Assembly (NCBI RefSeq): GCF_003711515.1
Contig: NW_021167082.1
Coordinates: 753,310 to 817,309 of the forward strand
Length of the DNA: 64,000 nucleotides
Direction: 5' to 3'
DNA from: Sodiomyces alkalinus F11
Lineage: Eukaryota > Ascomycota > Sordariomycetes > Glomerellales > Plectosphaerellaceae
Part shown: positions 11,774 to 19,886 of the stretch, piece by piece
Position numbering within the stretch: position 1 is the stretch's first letter
How the letters are laid out: each line of letters opens with the position of its first letter
Translations under genes and position numbers: made by a program
The notes under the pieces: generated by a model
The model's input: only the letters and a program-made list of their open reading frames with translations
Told to the model about the DNA's origin: nothing
Databases searched by the model: none

Positions 11774-11800
11774 GGTTGCTTGTGAAGGTGAAGCTAGGTT

Positions 11801-12059
11801 AAGGGGGCCACGTGATTCAATTGACTTGTGCCACCAAAGTCATTGTGTTTGTACCTCCCTTAGAAAAATAATGTGTTTACAGTGGCATATTCGAGTAATG
11901 GTGCGTGGTGGATCATGACCCATCTTTTGGGTGCTCGATAGCCCAGCTTGGGTGCTATTTAGACTTACCCTATACCCTAAACAAACCAACAGGGATCAAC
12001 CCCAGCCAATCATAAAGAATTCTGGAGAGTCAAGCCACTAGGCCGTGACATCTGGGTCA
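11801..12059. other. Spacer between LINE 5' end and repeat R1, no gene seen
   Basis: This is lightly mutated sequence, possibly the LINE 5' untranslated region plus flank. No start, promoter element or coding frame was recognised. Confidence 0.35.
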
Positions 12060-13335
12060 GCAAACATTTCGCCGTGCCAATAATGGCCCAAGCCATATTG
12101 ATGTGGGGTAATCTCTGCGCCGACGGGCCCTCCTCGACTTACGGATTGAAATTTGCCTCGGACGACCTGTCGTCGTGGCAGCCTTCACAGCCTCTCCCGT
12201 AAGCAGACCTTTAACGCTATGACTCTACTTCTTTGTAATATAGCACGCCCGACGCCTGACGACAAGAAAGCGTTGCTGCCCAAAGTGAGTGGGAGCGCTG
12301 TATATGAAGTGCCGCACTCCCCACCTGGCTATGCGACCCCTCCTTCCGTGACTGACTGACGCGAGAACCACCCCTCCAGCATCCAAAGACACACGTCCCG
12401 TTCCTTCCAAACGCCCACTACGGTCCGATCTGGCGATAGACAAGCCTTAGAGCAAAGAAACACCATAAACTCAAATCCATCGTTTCTCTACCCGCATCCA
12501 GCAACCTAGTTATGGCAGACAAGGTCAGCAGTTTATTACCCGAACAACCCATCAGTGATTCTGACGAGAAACAAGAACCCTTGCGAAGCCGACCCTCAGG
12601 TTGCAGTCGAATACGATAGGGTTATCGCATGGGAGGCTTATAAAGGTGGTAGGATCGACATCGGGTCTATATACAACATGGGCAAGAATGCGAAAGGCAC
12701 TGAGGAACCTGGCGAAGCCAGAATTCCTGCCGGGGAAATAGCAATTATACATCCTAGGGCCGTACAATTCAAGATCCGAAGAGAATAGGATCCTACTTGG
12801 ATAGCTGTTACACTATGGGGAGCACTTGGGTAAAGAACTCCCAGCCCTTCTGATAACCATCCGTCAACAACTTTAGAATGTAATCGGGGCCATCCATGGA
12901 CTGACAATTTGCACAACATCATCATTTGCTGTATCAAGCCCACATGCCTTAAAAAGACTGTCGCTGAAAAAGCCCCGTATACTCTTTACACCCCCTTAGT
13001 TCTTTCTTTTCCGAATCTCCTCCCTAACGGCCGCAGACACGAACATGTCCACTTTGCAAGGCAAGCTGGCACTCAGGGGTAGTCGTATGACTACGAGTCC
13101 AGTGCCTGATGGGAGCGTTTCCTGATTTCTGGCGTAGGTGCTGCAGAGTCCATCAAATAAATCTTTCCCGAAGCAGTGATGAACACAGGCTAAAGCCGCC
13201 CATGTTGCCGTGGCATAGCCTTGAAAATCGGCAGCTGTAAAGTGTCCTAGCCATGACTTGATGATGGCGTCCCTCTCGTTGGCTCGTAGACCAGTCAATT
13301 GGTTAGCAAGATGTGAGGTGCCATGTGACGATTCT
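12060..13335 (-). pseudogene. Repeat R1, copy A: unclassified repeat protein, lightly mutated
   Basis: This segment is the reverse complement of a heavily RIPped copy at about 60.5-61.74 kb, and the two align along their whole length. On the minus strand a frame from 13,298 reads TGLRANERDAIIKSWLGHF, TWAALACVHHCFGKDLFD, GTGLVVIRLPLSASLPCKVD and VREEIRKRKN, then passes a TAA at about 12,996 and a few further TAA/TGA/TAG codons before reaching NCYFPGRNSGFARFLSAFRI and PCDNPIVFDCNLRVGFARVL near 12,555. The few stops sit where Trp would fit. In the other copy the same frame continues to a C-terminus ending ETKADIGFK. I do not recognise the family; it behaves like a dispersed repeat, so probably a mobile-element protein. 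Confidence 0.6.
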
Positions 13336-13368
13336 ACGGGCGGTTCTGCTCACACTGATACCACATAG

Positions 13369-13746
13369 TTGCTTCGATTTGGTCACCCCATCTATCGGGG
13401 TCGACGGGCCCGGGCATTGAGTGCCCACGCGCCGTGCCACACAGAGGGCTCCGACGGAGCCAGCGGGGGTGATAAGATCGCAGCGTTGCTCCGAAGGCCT
13501 GTTATTTCGCCAAAGGAGCGCAAGAGACTAATGTCAAAGTTCCATAAGCGCCGAAATACGGCTGTAAAGTACGTCCAGAAGTTCTATAAGGACTTCCGCG
13601 CTAGGGTCTACCTAGCTATTAAGAAAGACGGCCGGTTTTACAGCTATACTTCTATAACGGACGATTCGTGGCCTCCTAGTAGGACTAGGATAGTGAGTAT
13701 ATCCCCTGGCTCGGCGTCTTCTGTCTTTAGGTTTAGTCCTTCCTGA
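13369..13746 (+). CDS. MADS/SRF-like small domain protein (orphan)
   Basis: A 125-residue frame has a GC-rich, low-complexity head and a C-terminal half (residues about 50-110) that reads KERKRLMSKFHKRRNTAVKY, ARVYLAIKKDGRFYSYTS and DDSWPPS. A basic helix followed by a hydrophobic beta pair and a Gly-Arg turn is the plan of the MADS/SRF-type fold, and fungal genomes carry small proteins of this kind ending in a WPPS motif. The key MADS residues are only partly kept, so DNA binding is not assured. The frame stops where the RIPped block begins (about 13,750). The N-terminal half may not be real; the true start could be later. It could also be a truncated gene fragment. Confidence 0.45.
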   Translation: MLRFGHPIYRGRRARALSAHAPCHTEGSDGASGGDKIAALLRRPVISPKERKRLMSKFHKRRNTAVKYVQKFYKDFRARVYLAIKKDGRFYSYTSITDDSWPPSRTRIVSISPGSASSVFRFSPS

Positions 13747-13749
13747 CTT

Positions 13750-14436
13750 CGTGCCTAGATAGAGTAGTCTGGAGATAATTTAATATAAGTTAGGTTAGAA
13801 TATAAGGCTATACGCGTAAGGGTACAGGTAAAATAAAAAGCATTATAACTATATATATATAATACGGCTATTTTAAGAGATAGTATATAGTCGCTAACGG
13901 ATTACCTAGCTTATTAGGAGGAGCGTTACGCGCCGTTATATTAAGCTTAAACACTATAATAGGTAGACGGCGATAAGAAGCTAGCGGCTATAGGCGGCGG
14001 CGTTTATAGTTAGGTTAGTACGCGAGTTATAACGTTTATATCCACTTCCGTTCGGAATAGTATTACCTTAGTTACCGTGACTCGCTTATCCTTTACCTCC
14101 CTCTCCGCCGATACCCTGATAAGCTTCGGGGAGCCTAGCCCGCCGCTTTCCCTACCGGGCGGTCTCACCCCTTCGACTCCCCCGTCTCCGCCGGCGTCCG
14201 TAACACCTCTAGTATAGGGTCGTACGAGTTACTACCTCTAACAGGCTCCGGGGTTAAGGGAACCGACTAGGTTAGGCGATCTCCTCTCTAGCTCGCTCTT
14301 TTATACTAGCATAGCGCCTAAGGTATCGGCCTCCCTAGTATTAAGCGCGCTTATCTCTATCCTCACGGTCTTTTAGACGGTTACGGCTAGCTATACCGAG
14401 GATTAAGGCGGCTATCGGAGAGGGAAATAAGTTATT
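13750..14436 (-). pseudogene. RIPped left part of repeat R2, with minus-strand coding remnant
   Basis: Up to about 14,040 this is TA-rich sequence without a partner. From about 14,040 it is the reverse complement of 43,560 downward. In the partner copy the corresponding frame reads GGGLGSPKLVKASVTTVSIV and VERKIEDKRVTMT, and here the minus strand reads SGGLGSPKLIRVSA and KDKRVTVTKV. That agreement between two independently mutated copies suggests a real protein segment. I do not recognise it. It runs away from the TATA-bearing segment that begins at 14,437. Confidence 0.35.
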
Positions 14437-15700
14437 AGTCCGGGGTTATAAATCCAGGGTAGGTAGTAAAGCGTAAAATTAGTAGTATAGAGTAGCTAGA
14501 TATATCTCCCGTGCTAGTTTAAATTCTACCTCCCTATTCTATTAACCTCTTTATCGCTGCCTATTTAAGCCTCCCCTCGCCGCGCACTCCTAATAAGATC
14601 TGTTTTGAGTAGGCCGCTCTAGACGTCTATATATATTTCGTACTTTTCCCTCCCTCCGCCTAAAATATCAATCTACTAGGTCCTAGCAGGCCTAGACCTT
14701 ATACCTATATCGTACTCCTATTTACCCTCCCTTCGCCCCCTGTGCTATAGCACGTTTTATCCTTATTAGGTTCGGCCTCCCCGACTACGGCTTGCCCGGG
14801 AGGATAAGGTCGAGCCAGGCGATAGCTACGCCGCCCTAGCCTTCTCGAGCGATTCCGATCGTGATGTGTAGCTCGCTATCCTGGAAGAGCTTCGGCGCCT
14901 TAACGTATAGGCTGCACGGCTAGAATCGCGTTTTAGTCCCGAGATCGATAACGTGAACGCGGATATAGCTAGAAGCACGGTTAGTATGCCCTTTGCCCCG
15001 CGGCCACCCTAGATGCCAAAGACTCACTTTCCCTAGTGCCCAGCCGCGCCCTGCCACCTAGGCGGGCATCACTCCAGCTCGGCTATCCCCCCTTCGAGCC
15101 CAGCAATGCTAAAGTCACTAGATATAAGCCTCTTAAGCCACGAGGGCCTTAGCCAGCCAGTTAATTAAAGACTTTATAGGATACAGAGAATAGGGAATTT
15201 TCAGGGCACGGGTCCTTATTCTAGTAGGCTTCGTGAATATAATCTATTAGAGCCTCTATCGCTTACTACTTTGCCTCGCGTATTCGTTAGTGCCTTAATA
15301 AGTAAATATCCGTTAGGGACGGTTAGTAGTTATTATTACCTTATTATAGGAGGAAAGTTTATCGCTATAGATAGCGAAATAGCCGTTAGTGCTTTATAGG
15401 ATTATATACATAGCCGTGTCCTAAGCGTCTCTCCAGTCTGCCTAACGTATATCCCGGCGAGTCGACCCCCCGTTCTTTATCACTACGGGGACCCCTGGTT
15501 ATACGCCCCCGAGTCGAAGCAAGACCTTCCTTTCCGCTCGACACTTAGCTGCTTTCCGCAATATCATAGACAAGAGCCAATACCACCAACAAAAATATGC
15601 TTCTATCACTAGTGCCTTATACTAGCCGTGCGGGAAGGATAGTAGACGGGCAAGGCTTGCATGCAAGGCAATCATCGAAAACATACACCGGCTCGGAAGG
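14040..15700. repeat. Repeat R2, copy 1 (inverted partner at 41,970-43,560)
   Basis: The reverse complement of 41,970-43,560 matches here over about 1.6 kb, including shared landmarks such as TGCCCTGAAAATTCCCTA and AAGGCAATCATCGAAAA. Both copies are RIPped. Near 14,437-14,700 there is an LTR- or promoter-like stretch with a TATTTAAG box (about 14,567) and pyrimidine-rich leader, followed on the plus strand by a frame reading YAALAFSSDSDRDV, LAILEELRRLNV and NVNADIARSTVSMPFAPRP to about 15,130. A third, partial copy is at 33.33-33.73 kb. The encoded protein is unclassified, and the arrangement suggests a mobile element. Confidence 0.7.
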
Positions 15701-15821
15701 CTGGAGAATAACATAGCATCCCGTCAATACGTGTTACTAATAAGTATGTCGCCCCCATATGATCTTACTAGTAGTTCTATTCGTGGTATTATGATGTTAC
15801 TAGCAGCTATCGAGAATCACA

Positions 15822-16026
15822 ATGTGCAACTGGGAGGAGTTCCTCTTTACATGCCGCCACTCCGTCGTGAAGCTCAAGACATATTGTCACTTCGCGCGCA
15901 ACGACCACAACCACCAAATGTTTCAGCGTACAAGTTCTTCGACAACTCGTGGCTGCAAACGATGCCTTGTACGCAATGCATTACAGCGTTACCATTCGAC
16001 CAGATGAAGCCGATGGAAAGGGCATA
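15822..16026 (+). pseudogene. Small Cys-containing protein, broken by one frameshift
   Basis: The frame from 15,822 begins MCNWEEFLFTCRHSVVKLK and continues TYCHFARNDHNHQMF. It then loses sense, while the overlapping frame continues SAYKFFDNSWLQTMPCTQC to a stop at about 16,025-16,027. A one-base shift near 15,920 would explain this. The pattern (Cys residues at 2, 11 and 22, a HFARNDxxHQ motif, then a terminal CxxC) resembles a family of short fungal hypothetical proteins beginning MCxWEExxxTCxHS, probably metal binding. I cannot name a function. Apart from the shift it is not RIPped, although it lies directly after RIPped R2. Confidence 0.5.
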
Positions 16027-16027
16027 A

Positions 16028-16770
16028 CAACAACTTGAAACATTTGGATAGTCTTCGGTCCTAAACTAAGGGGGCACAGAACCTAAAGCCCCTGACTAAG
16101 GAGTTGGAACTACACGAGGGGCGAAGTTCTGAATCAAGGTCCAGGTCGGAGGCTATAGATTTCATAGACTTAAGACGTGGCGAGGGGCCGAGCCTCGAGG
16201 GCTATGGTAAGAGGACGGCCAGCAATTACTCAAAGTCTTTGGCGCTTGGCTATACCTACGTTTAGAACATATGGTGCCTATATAGTGAGTCGTGACTACT
16301 ACCTACCCTATAGTCTCTACAATTTATGGCCTCTTTTATACATTCATAAGTAAGAGTATCTATAGACGTACTGGCTCTAGGTGACTAGGTCCCTAGGATT
16401 GCTAAGACTTGATCAAGAATTCAACATGATGATTATAGTAGATGGAAAGATCTAGAATAACAGATTAAACGACCAACGCGGAACACAAGCCCATCAGCCT
16501 TAAGAACTTAGAGGTATCCTTTATTGCCCTGACGGTTGACCAGCAGTCACAGCTCTTCCGAGTTTCTGTCATACCGGCGTGACCACGCGCGGCAGTTCTT
16601 TGGCTGCTTGGCACAGCAGCTGTCAGCAGCCCCGACTCCCCACGCGGTTCAATACAGTCCCACCGTCCACGCAGTCTTCCTTCACATAAGCAACGCAGAG
16701 GCAGCGAAGGCAGCGGCCCCTCCTTGTGCCGAGACGTGTCACGTAGGTTACGGTAGGTAGGAAGCGAGGA
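16028..16770. other. Lightly mutated spacer, no supported gene
   Basis: The stretch is balanced in composition with short frames only. A 74-residue frame at 16,536 has no recognisable motif and is opposed by an equally open frame on the other strand, so neither is called. Confidence 0.35.
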
Positions 16771-16790
16771 CTTGACTTGACTTGACTTGA
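16771..16790 (+). repeat. (CTTGA)4 microsatellite
   Basis: There are four perfect copies of a pentanucleotide just upstream of the candidate start codon at 16,787. Confidence 0.95.
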
Positions 16791-17311
16791 ATTTCCTACT
16801 CGAGGCATGCCCTCTGCGATATGAGGAGCTGTTGCAGTCATCAGCAACAGCAACGCCTGCAGCAACAGCAACGCCTGCAGCAACAGCAACGCCTGCAGCA
16901 ACAGCAACGCCAACACTGAGATACGATGACCCGCAAGCTATCTATCAGAGCTATGTTGCCGCAAGAGATGCTTAGTACAAGGTGCAGCCTCGTGGCAGTC
17001 TCAAGACTAACCAGCAGTATCGGAAGGCATCAGGTCTGCCTTTACGATACGATAAAGCAAGCTACGAGTGGTGCTTAGACTATAAGCAGATGGGCAAGCG
17101 CTGTACTGCATCCACAGGCATCATAGACTGGACCAAGGAGGAGATGATGGCCTATCTGGATTGGAGGAAATCAGAAGATGACCGTATTGAGGCTCGGGTA
17201 GAATTAGAGATGGGGGGTAGTCCCTTTTCAAGTAGACGAGGCGTCAACGAGATCTGGAGTGCGGCGATTGAGATTGATAGCGAACAGCAGGCTTTTTATT
17301 CAGCTAGATAA
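16787..17311 (+). pseudogene. Hypothetical protein with ATATPA repeats, one in-frame amber
   Basis: Two open segments (16,787-16,972 and 16,976-17,311) are in the same frame, separated only by a TAG at 16,973-16,975. The N-terminal part carries the 18-bp repeat array. Conserved-looking segments flank the stop: YQSYVAARDA before it, then RGSLKTNQQYRKASGLPLRY, ASYEWCLDYKQMGKRCTAST, WTKEEMMAYLDWRKSEDDRI and FSSRRGVNEIW after it. The stop sits where CAG (Gln) would fit, a single RIP-type change. The protein would be about 174 residues, acidic and helical in the C-terminal half. I recall similar hypothetical proteins in repeat-rich parts of fungal genomes but know no function. Start choice is uncertain because the frame is open a little upstream of the repeats. 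Confidence 0.6.
16842..16913 (+). repeat. 18-bp tandem repeat, four copies
   Basis: The unit CAGCAACAGCAACGCCTG is repeated four times, with two changes at the end of the last copy. In the plus-strand gene that contains it the repeat is in frame and codes for an Ala/Thr/Pro-rich array (ATATPA), so copy-number change would not shift the frame. Confidence 0.95.
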
Positions 17312-17392
17312 CTGGGAATTGAACTCATAACCTCCAAAAGAAACATACGAGAGCTGCTTGCCAGTGCCTTTCCAAATTAGCCAGTTTGAAAA
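17309..17392 (-). other. tRNA-like or Pol III promoter relic
   Basis: On the minus strand a segment starts AACTGG and ends CCAGTT, which can pair as an acceptor-like stem. It contains TGGCTAATTTGG (A-box-like) and GAGTTCAATTCCC, whose GTTCAATTC fits the B-box consensus. The anticodon and T stems do not pair well, so this is not a sound tRNA gene. It could be a decayed tRNA or the head of a tRNA-derived SINE. Confidence 0.2.
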
Positions 17393-17494
17393 GGCTCTAG
17401 TAAGCAATCAGGGGATCTATATTATTTGGATCTATAAGGGAAGGGGTTGTAAGGGTGCTACTTCGGTAGTGGCCGAGTCAGACTTACATAATCG

Positions 17495-17536
17495 GCACGG
17501 GGCCCCGTGCAAAATTACAGCCACGGGGCCCCGTGG
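17495..17536. repeat. Twin 16-bp palindromes
   Basis: GCACGGGGCCCCGTGC (17,495-17,510) and CCACGGGGCCCCGTGG (17,521-17,536) are each perfect palindromes sharing a 14-bp core and separated by ten AT-rich bases. They lie downstream of the deleted LINE (in its 3' direction). Function is unknown; an RNA hairpin in the LINE 3' end is one possibility. Confidence 0.85.
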
Positions 17537-17831
17537 CCCTATTAGGCCCCTCGGTTTTGGCCGCTTTTAGTCAGCAGCTATGCCCGGAAGCGGGGTTTGG
17601 CCAACAGCCGACGCGCTCCGACGTTTAATCCGAAGCGCCCCACTTCGCCGAATGCCAAAGCATCCGACCAGCTGTCCCCAAATTTCCCACTTTTGCTCTT
17701 CAACCTCTATCTACATTTGGTGGTCGCCTCGTGTAGATCGCGGTTCCTACTAATGCATCCGTGTCGTAGGCTCCTTCAGGGCGCGATGCCCCCTGTGCCG
17801 GGTCTGTGTACCTACAGTCTCCCCCCAGTGC

Positions 17832-18222
17832 TCAGCTTTGTCTGGGTTGGAACTCGATCCTGAATTGCCCAAGGATCCCGGTTTGTTCTATGAATCTGAT
17901 GGCTTTCGCGGCTGCTGTGCGCTTGTTTAGCAGGGCCCGGAGGTCGTTTCGTCCTGGGATGGATCCTAGTTCCTGGCGTCGGAGTTATCGGAATCGGCGG
18001 CACCGCAGCAGGACGTGCGATACCGTTAGTGGGATAGCAAAGGTGGAATCGGTCCTTTACTGGGTGATGCGTCGTGTCGTTGAACGGGTTCTTCCACGGT
18101 TCCTGGATAGCTAGTATGTCGTAGTTATCGATCCTGGGGTCGCGGAGCAGCGTGGCCATCACCGTGTCTTTAGATTTTCTGACGTTGTACTGTAGTATTA
18201 TGAGCATGTTTTGCGTGATCAT
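17832..18222 (-). pseudogene. LINE ORF2 remnant: endonuclease start fused to ORF2 tail
   Basis: The frame starts at 18,222 within ATGA shared with the end of ORF1. It reads LIILQYNVRKSKDTVMATLL and DNYDILAIQEPWKNP, which are the N-terminal endonuclease motifs with the metal-binding Asn and Glu. After FHLCYPTNGIARP (about 18,030) similarity to an endonuclease stops. In another frame from about 17,975 comes DLRALLNKRTAAAKAIRFIE then QTGILGQFRIEF, which is the typical extreme C-terminus of Tad1-like ORF2, ending at a TGA at 17,832-17,834. The simplest reading is a deletion of roughly 3 kb of ORF2 with junction near 18.0 kb. The original frame itself stays open to 17,812 but is then out of register. 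Confidence 0.75.
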
Positions 18223-19886
18223 TCGCTGTCGTCGACGATTTCCATTCTGTTGCCGTCTTGTGCTGGCTGTATGTTTGCGTTAAGGGCCTCGAGGGCCCGT
18301 CGGGACCGTACAATGATCCGTTTCGGTCTTATGTCGTCGCCGGCGACCCTGATTGTGTCTCCTGCGTTTTCTTCGTTTGATTGACTGTTCGTTGGGTTCG
18401 GCCTCTTCTGTATCTTCTTCGTCGGTGACCGGCTGCGGTCTGGCCGCGCTCCCTGGGGCTGGCCTGGGTCCAGGACTAGTCGTCCTATCCTTGACGTCGT
18501 TCTAGGTCGGCTCTCCATGGTGATTGGTGGTAGAAATGAGATGGTCTCCGGGTGGTACCTTGGTCGAGATTTGTAGGCCTCTTTGACTTTGGCCAGTTCT
18601 CGTTGCCGGACCGGGCACTGGCTGTGCCATGCCGCATGGTCTCCGCCGCATGGTGCGCATTTCCGGGGTGCGGTCGGGTCGTTCTTAGTAGGGCACTCGC
18701 GGGTCGCATATCCTTGCGCGCAGTAGCCGCATACAATAGGTGCCGTGCACTGGGTTCCTATTTGGCCATATCCTTGACATCTGAAGCATTGCCTCAGACG
18801 GCTCTGTCTATCGTATCGTTCGCATTGGAATACCTCGCCTTGCCAGATAATTCCCTCTTCGATGGCCTTATTAGCATCCTCTGCCTTTGAGAATTCCATA
18901 ATGACCGATAATGCCGACTTTATGGGCGATGATCGGGTCAGCCAGCCGATGTATTTGATTTCCGCGCCGGGAATGAAGGGTTTATTGTCCTGGGTGATCT
19001 CATCGCGTAGCTATGTGAAGTTATCCATATCCACAGACTTTGTTCGTATGCCGTGTACTAGTACGCCGTAGGTTGGGATCCGGACGGTGGCTTTGTTGCC
19101 GATACGGTGTTCCCAGTCCTCGGCGAACCAACGGAGTGCTTCCATGTCTACTGTTATGGCTGTCTTGATGCTAAGGTCGCCGCTTTTAAGTTGGTTAGTA
19201 GATACTGTCTTTAGCTTGTCAATGTTCTCGTTGCTGCTTTGTTCAATGGCGCGGTCTACGTGGGCTTTAAGGCTGCGTGGGCTCATAGCTCGCAGGTTGG
19301 CAATTGTGACTGGGTCCCTAATATTCACGATAATCTCGCGCTGAGTCTGCACGTGTGACGTTCTCTGGTTCTGTGGGTTATGGATGCTAGCTACTAGTCC
19401 TCCTCTAGCGACCACACTAGCATACGTATGCGCGATATTGCCCGGATTAATCGGTCCCAGTGCTTTCGCGTCCGTTACCAGCTTAAGGGTTATCTTGTTG
19501 GCCTCCAGCGCCTCCTTGGCAGTATTGTTGGCTGCCTTCACTGCATCGGTGTTCCCCTTGATCTCGGTGGTGTTGTGCGCTATAGATCTGTTCAGTTCTT
19601 CTCGGAGGTTGTTCGTGGCTCGGGTTGCCTTTTCGTTGGCGGTTTTGGTCTCGGTGTGCAGGCTTGCGATCGCGTCGCGGATGTTCTCGAGGTCAGGGAT
19701 GTTCTGTATCTTGGCGATGAGTAACAGGGTCCCAAAGACGGCTATTTTGACGTTTTGAGAGTCGATGGGCTGTCCGTTTGCGTTTTCGATAGACTTCAGT
19801 GCCGTCTGCAGGTATCCGCTCAGCTTCGTGGCGTGCTCTCGGAATGGCGTTGGCCAGGCTTGTTCCTGGGGCCATGGGGTTGCCAT
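18219..19886 (-). pseudogene. LINE ORF1 (gag) with one premature amber codon
   Basis: Two open segments, 19,886-19,014 and 19,010-18,219, lie in one frame of 555 sense codons plus stop, broken only by TAG at 19,013-19,011 (after DMDNFT). The N-terminal half is helical with long Asn/Thr/Ala heptads (TETKTANEKATRATNNLREE). The middle holds an RNA-binding-like region (SALSVIMEFSKAEDANKAIE). The second segment has three zinc knuckles at its residues 38-51, 57-69 and 81-95. In knuckle 1 the His position is Gln (CFRCQGYGQIGTQC), in knuckle 2 it is Tyr (CGYCAQGYATREC), and knuckle 3 keeps His. His-to-Tyr and Gln-to-stop are RIP-type CA-to-TA changes. The tail is basic and Pro-rich. It overlaps ORF2 by four bases, as in compact LINEs. 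Confidence 0.85.

Larger units (their letters stand above)
6090..11800 (-). mobile_element. Tad1-like LINE (non-LTR retrotransposon), nearly full length, RIP-inactivated
   Basis: The minus strand holds the full order expected of a fungal Tad1-type LINE: gag-like ORF1 (about 11,773 to 10,420) and ORF2 with APE-type endonuclease, reverse transcriptase, RNase H and C-terminal domain (about 10,450 to 6,560), followed by a few hundred bases of 3' sequence. Nearly every feature is recognisable but riddled with TAG/TAA stops and mutated active-site codons. The 5' edge near 11,800 is less mutated than the body. The 3' edge is unclear; no poly(A) tail was seen on the minus strand near 6.1 kb. Small GCGGT/GCAGA hairpins around 6,517-6,552 lie in the 3' segment. 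Confidence 0.8.

Noticed and set aside
11416..11802. Plus-strand 128-residue ORF
   Set aside because: It is antisense to LINE ORF1, whose coiled coil is readable on the minus strand.
16842..16913. Possible CRISPR-like array
   Set aside because: The repeats are directly adjacent with no unique spacers, and the genome is fungal.
16623..16916. Minus-strand Leu-rich ORF (LLLLQA repeats) like a membrane protein
   Set aside because: It is the antisense shadow of the in-frame 18-bp repeat in the plus-strand gene.
17309..17392. A functional tRNA gene
   Set aside because: The T stem and anticodon stem do not pair, so it is listed only as a relic.
18552..19758. Plus-strand ORFs at 18,552, 19,087, 19,384 and 19,428
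   Set aside because: All are shadows of the LINE gag on the minus strand, which carries zinc knuckles.
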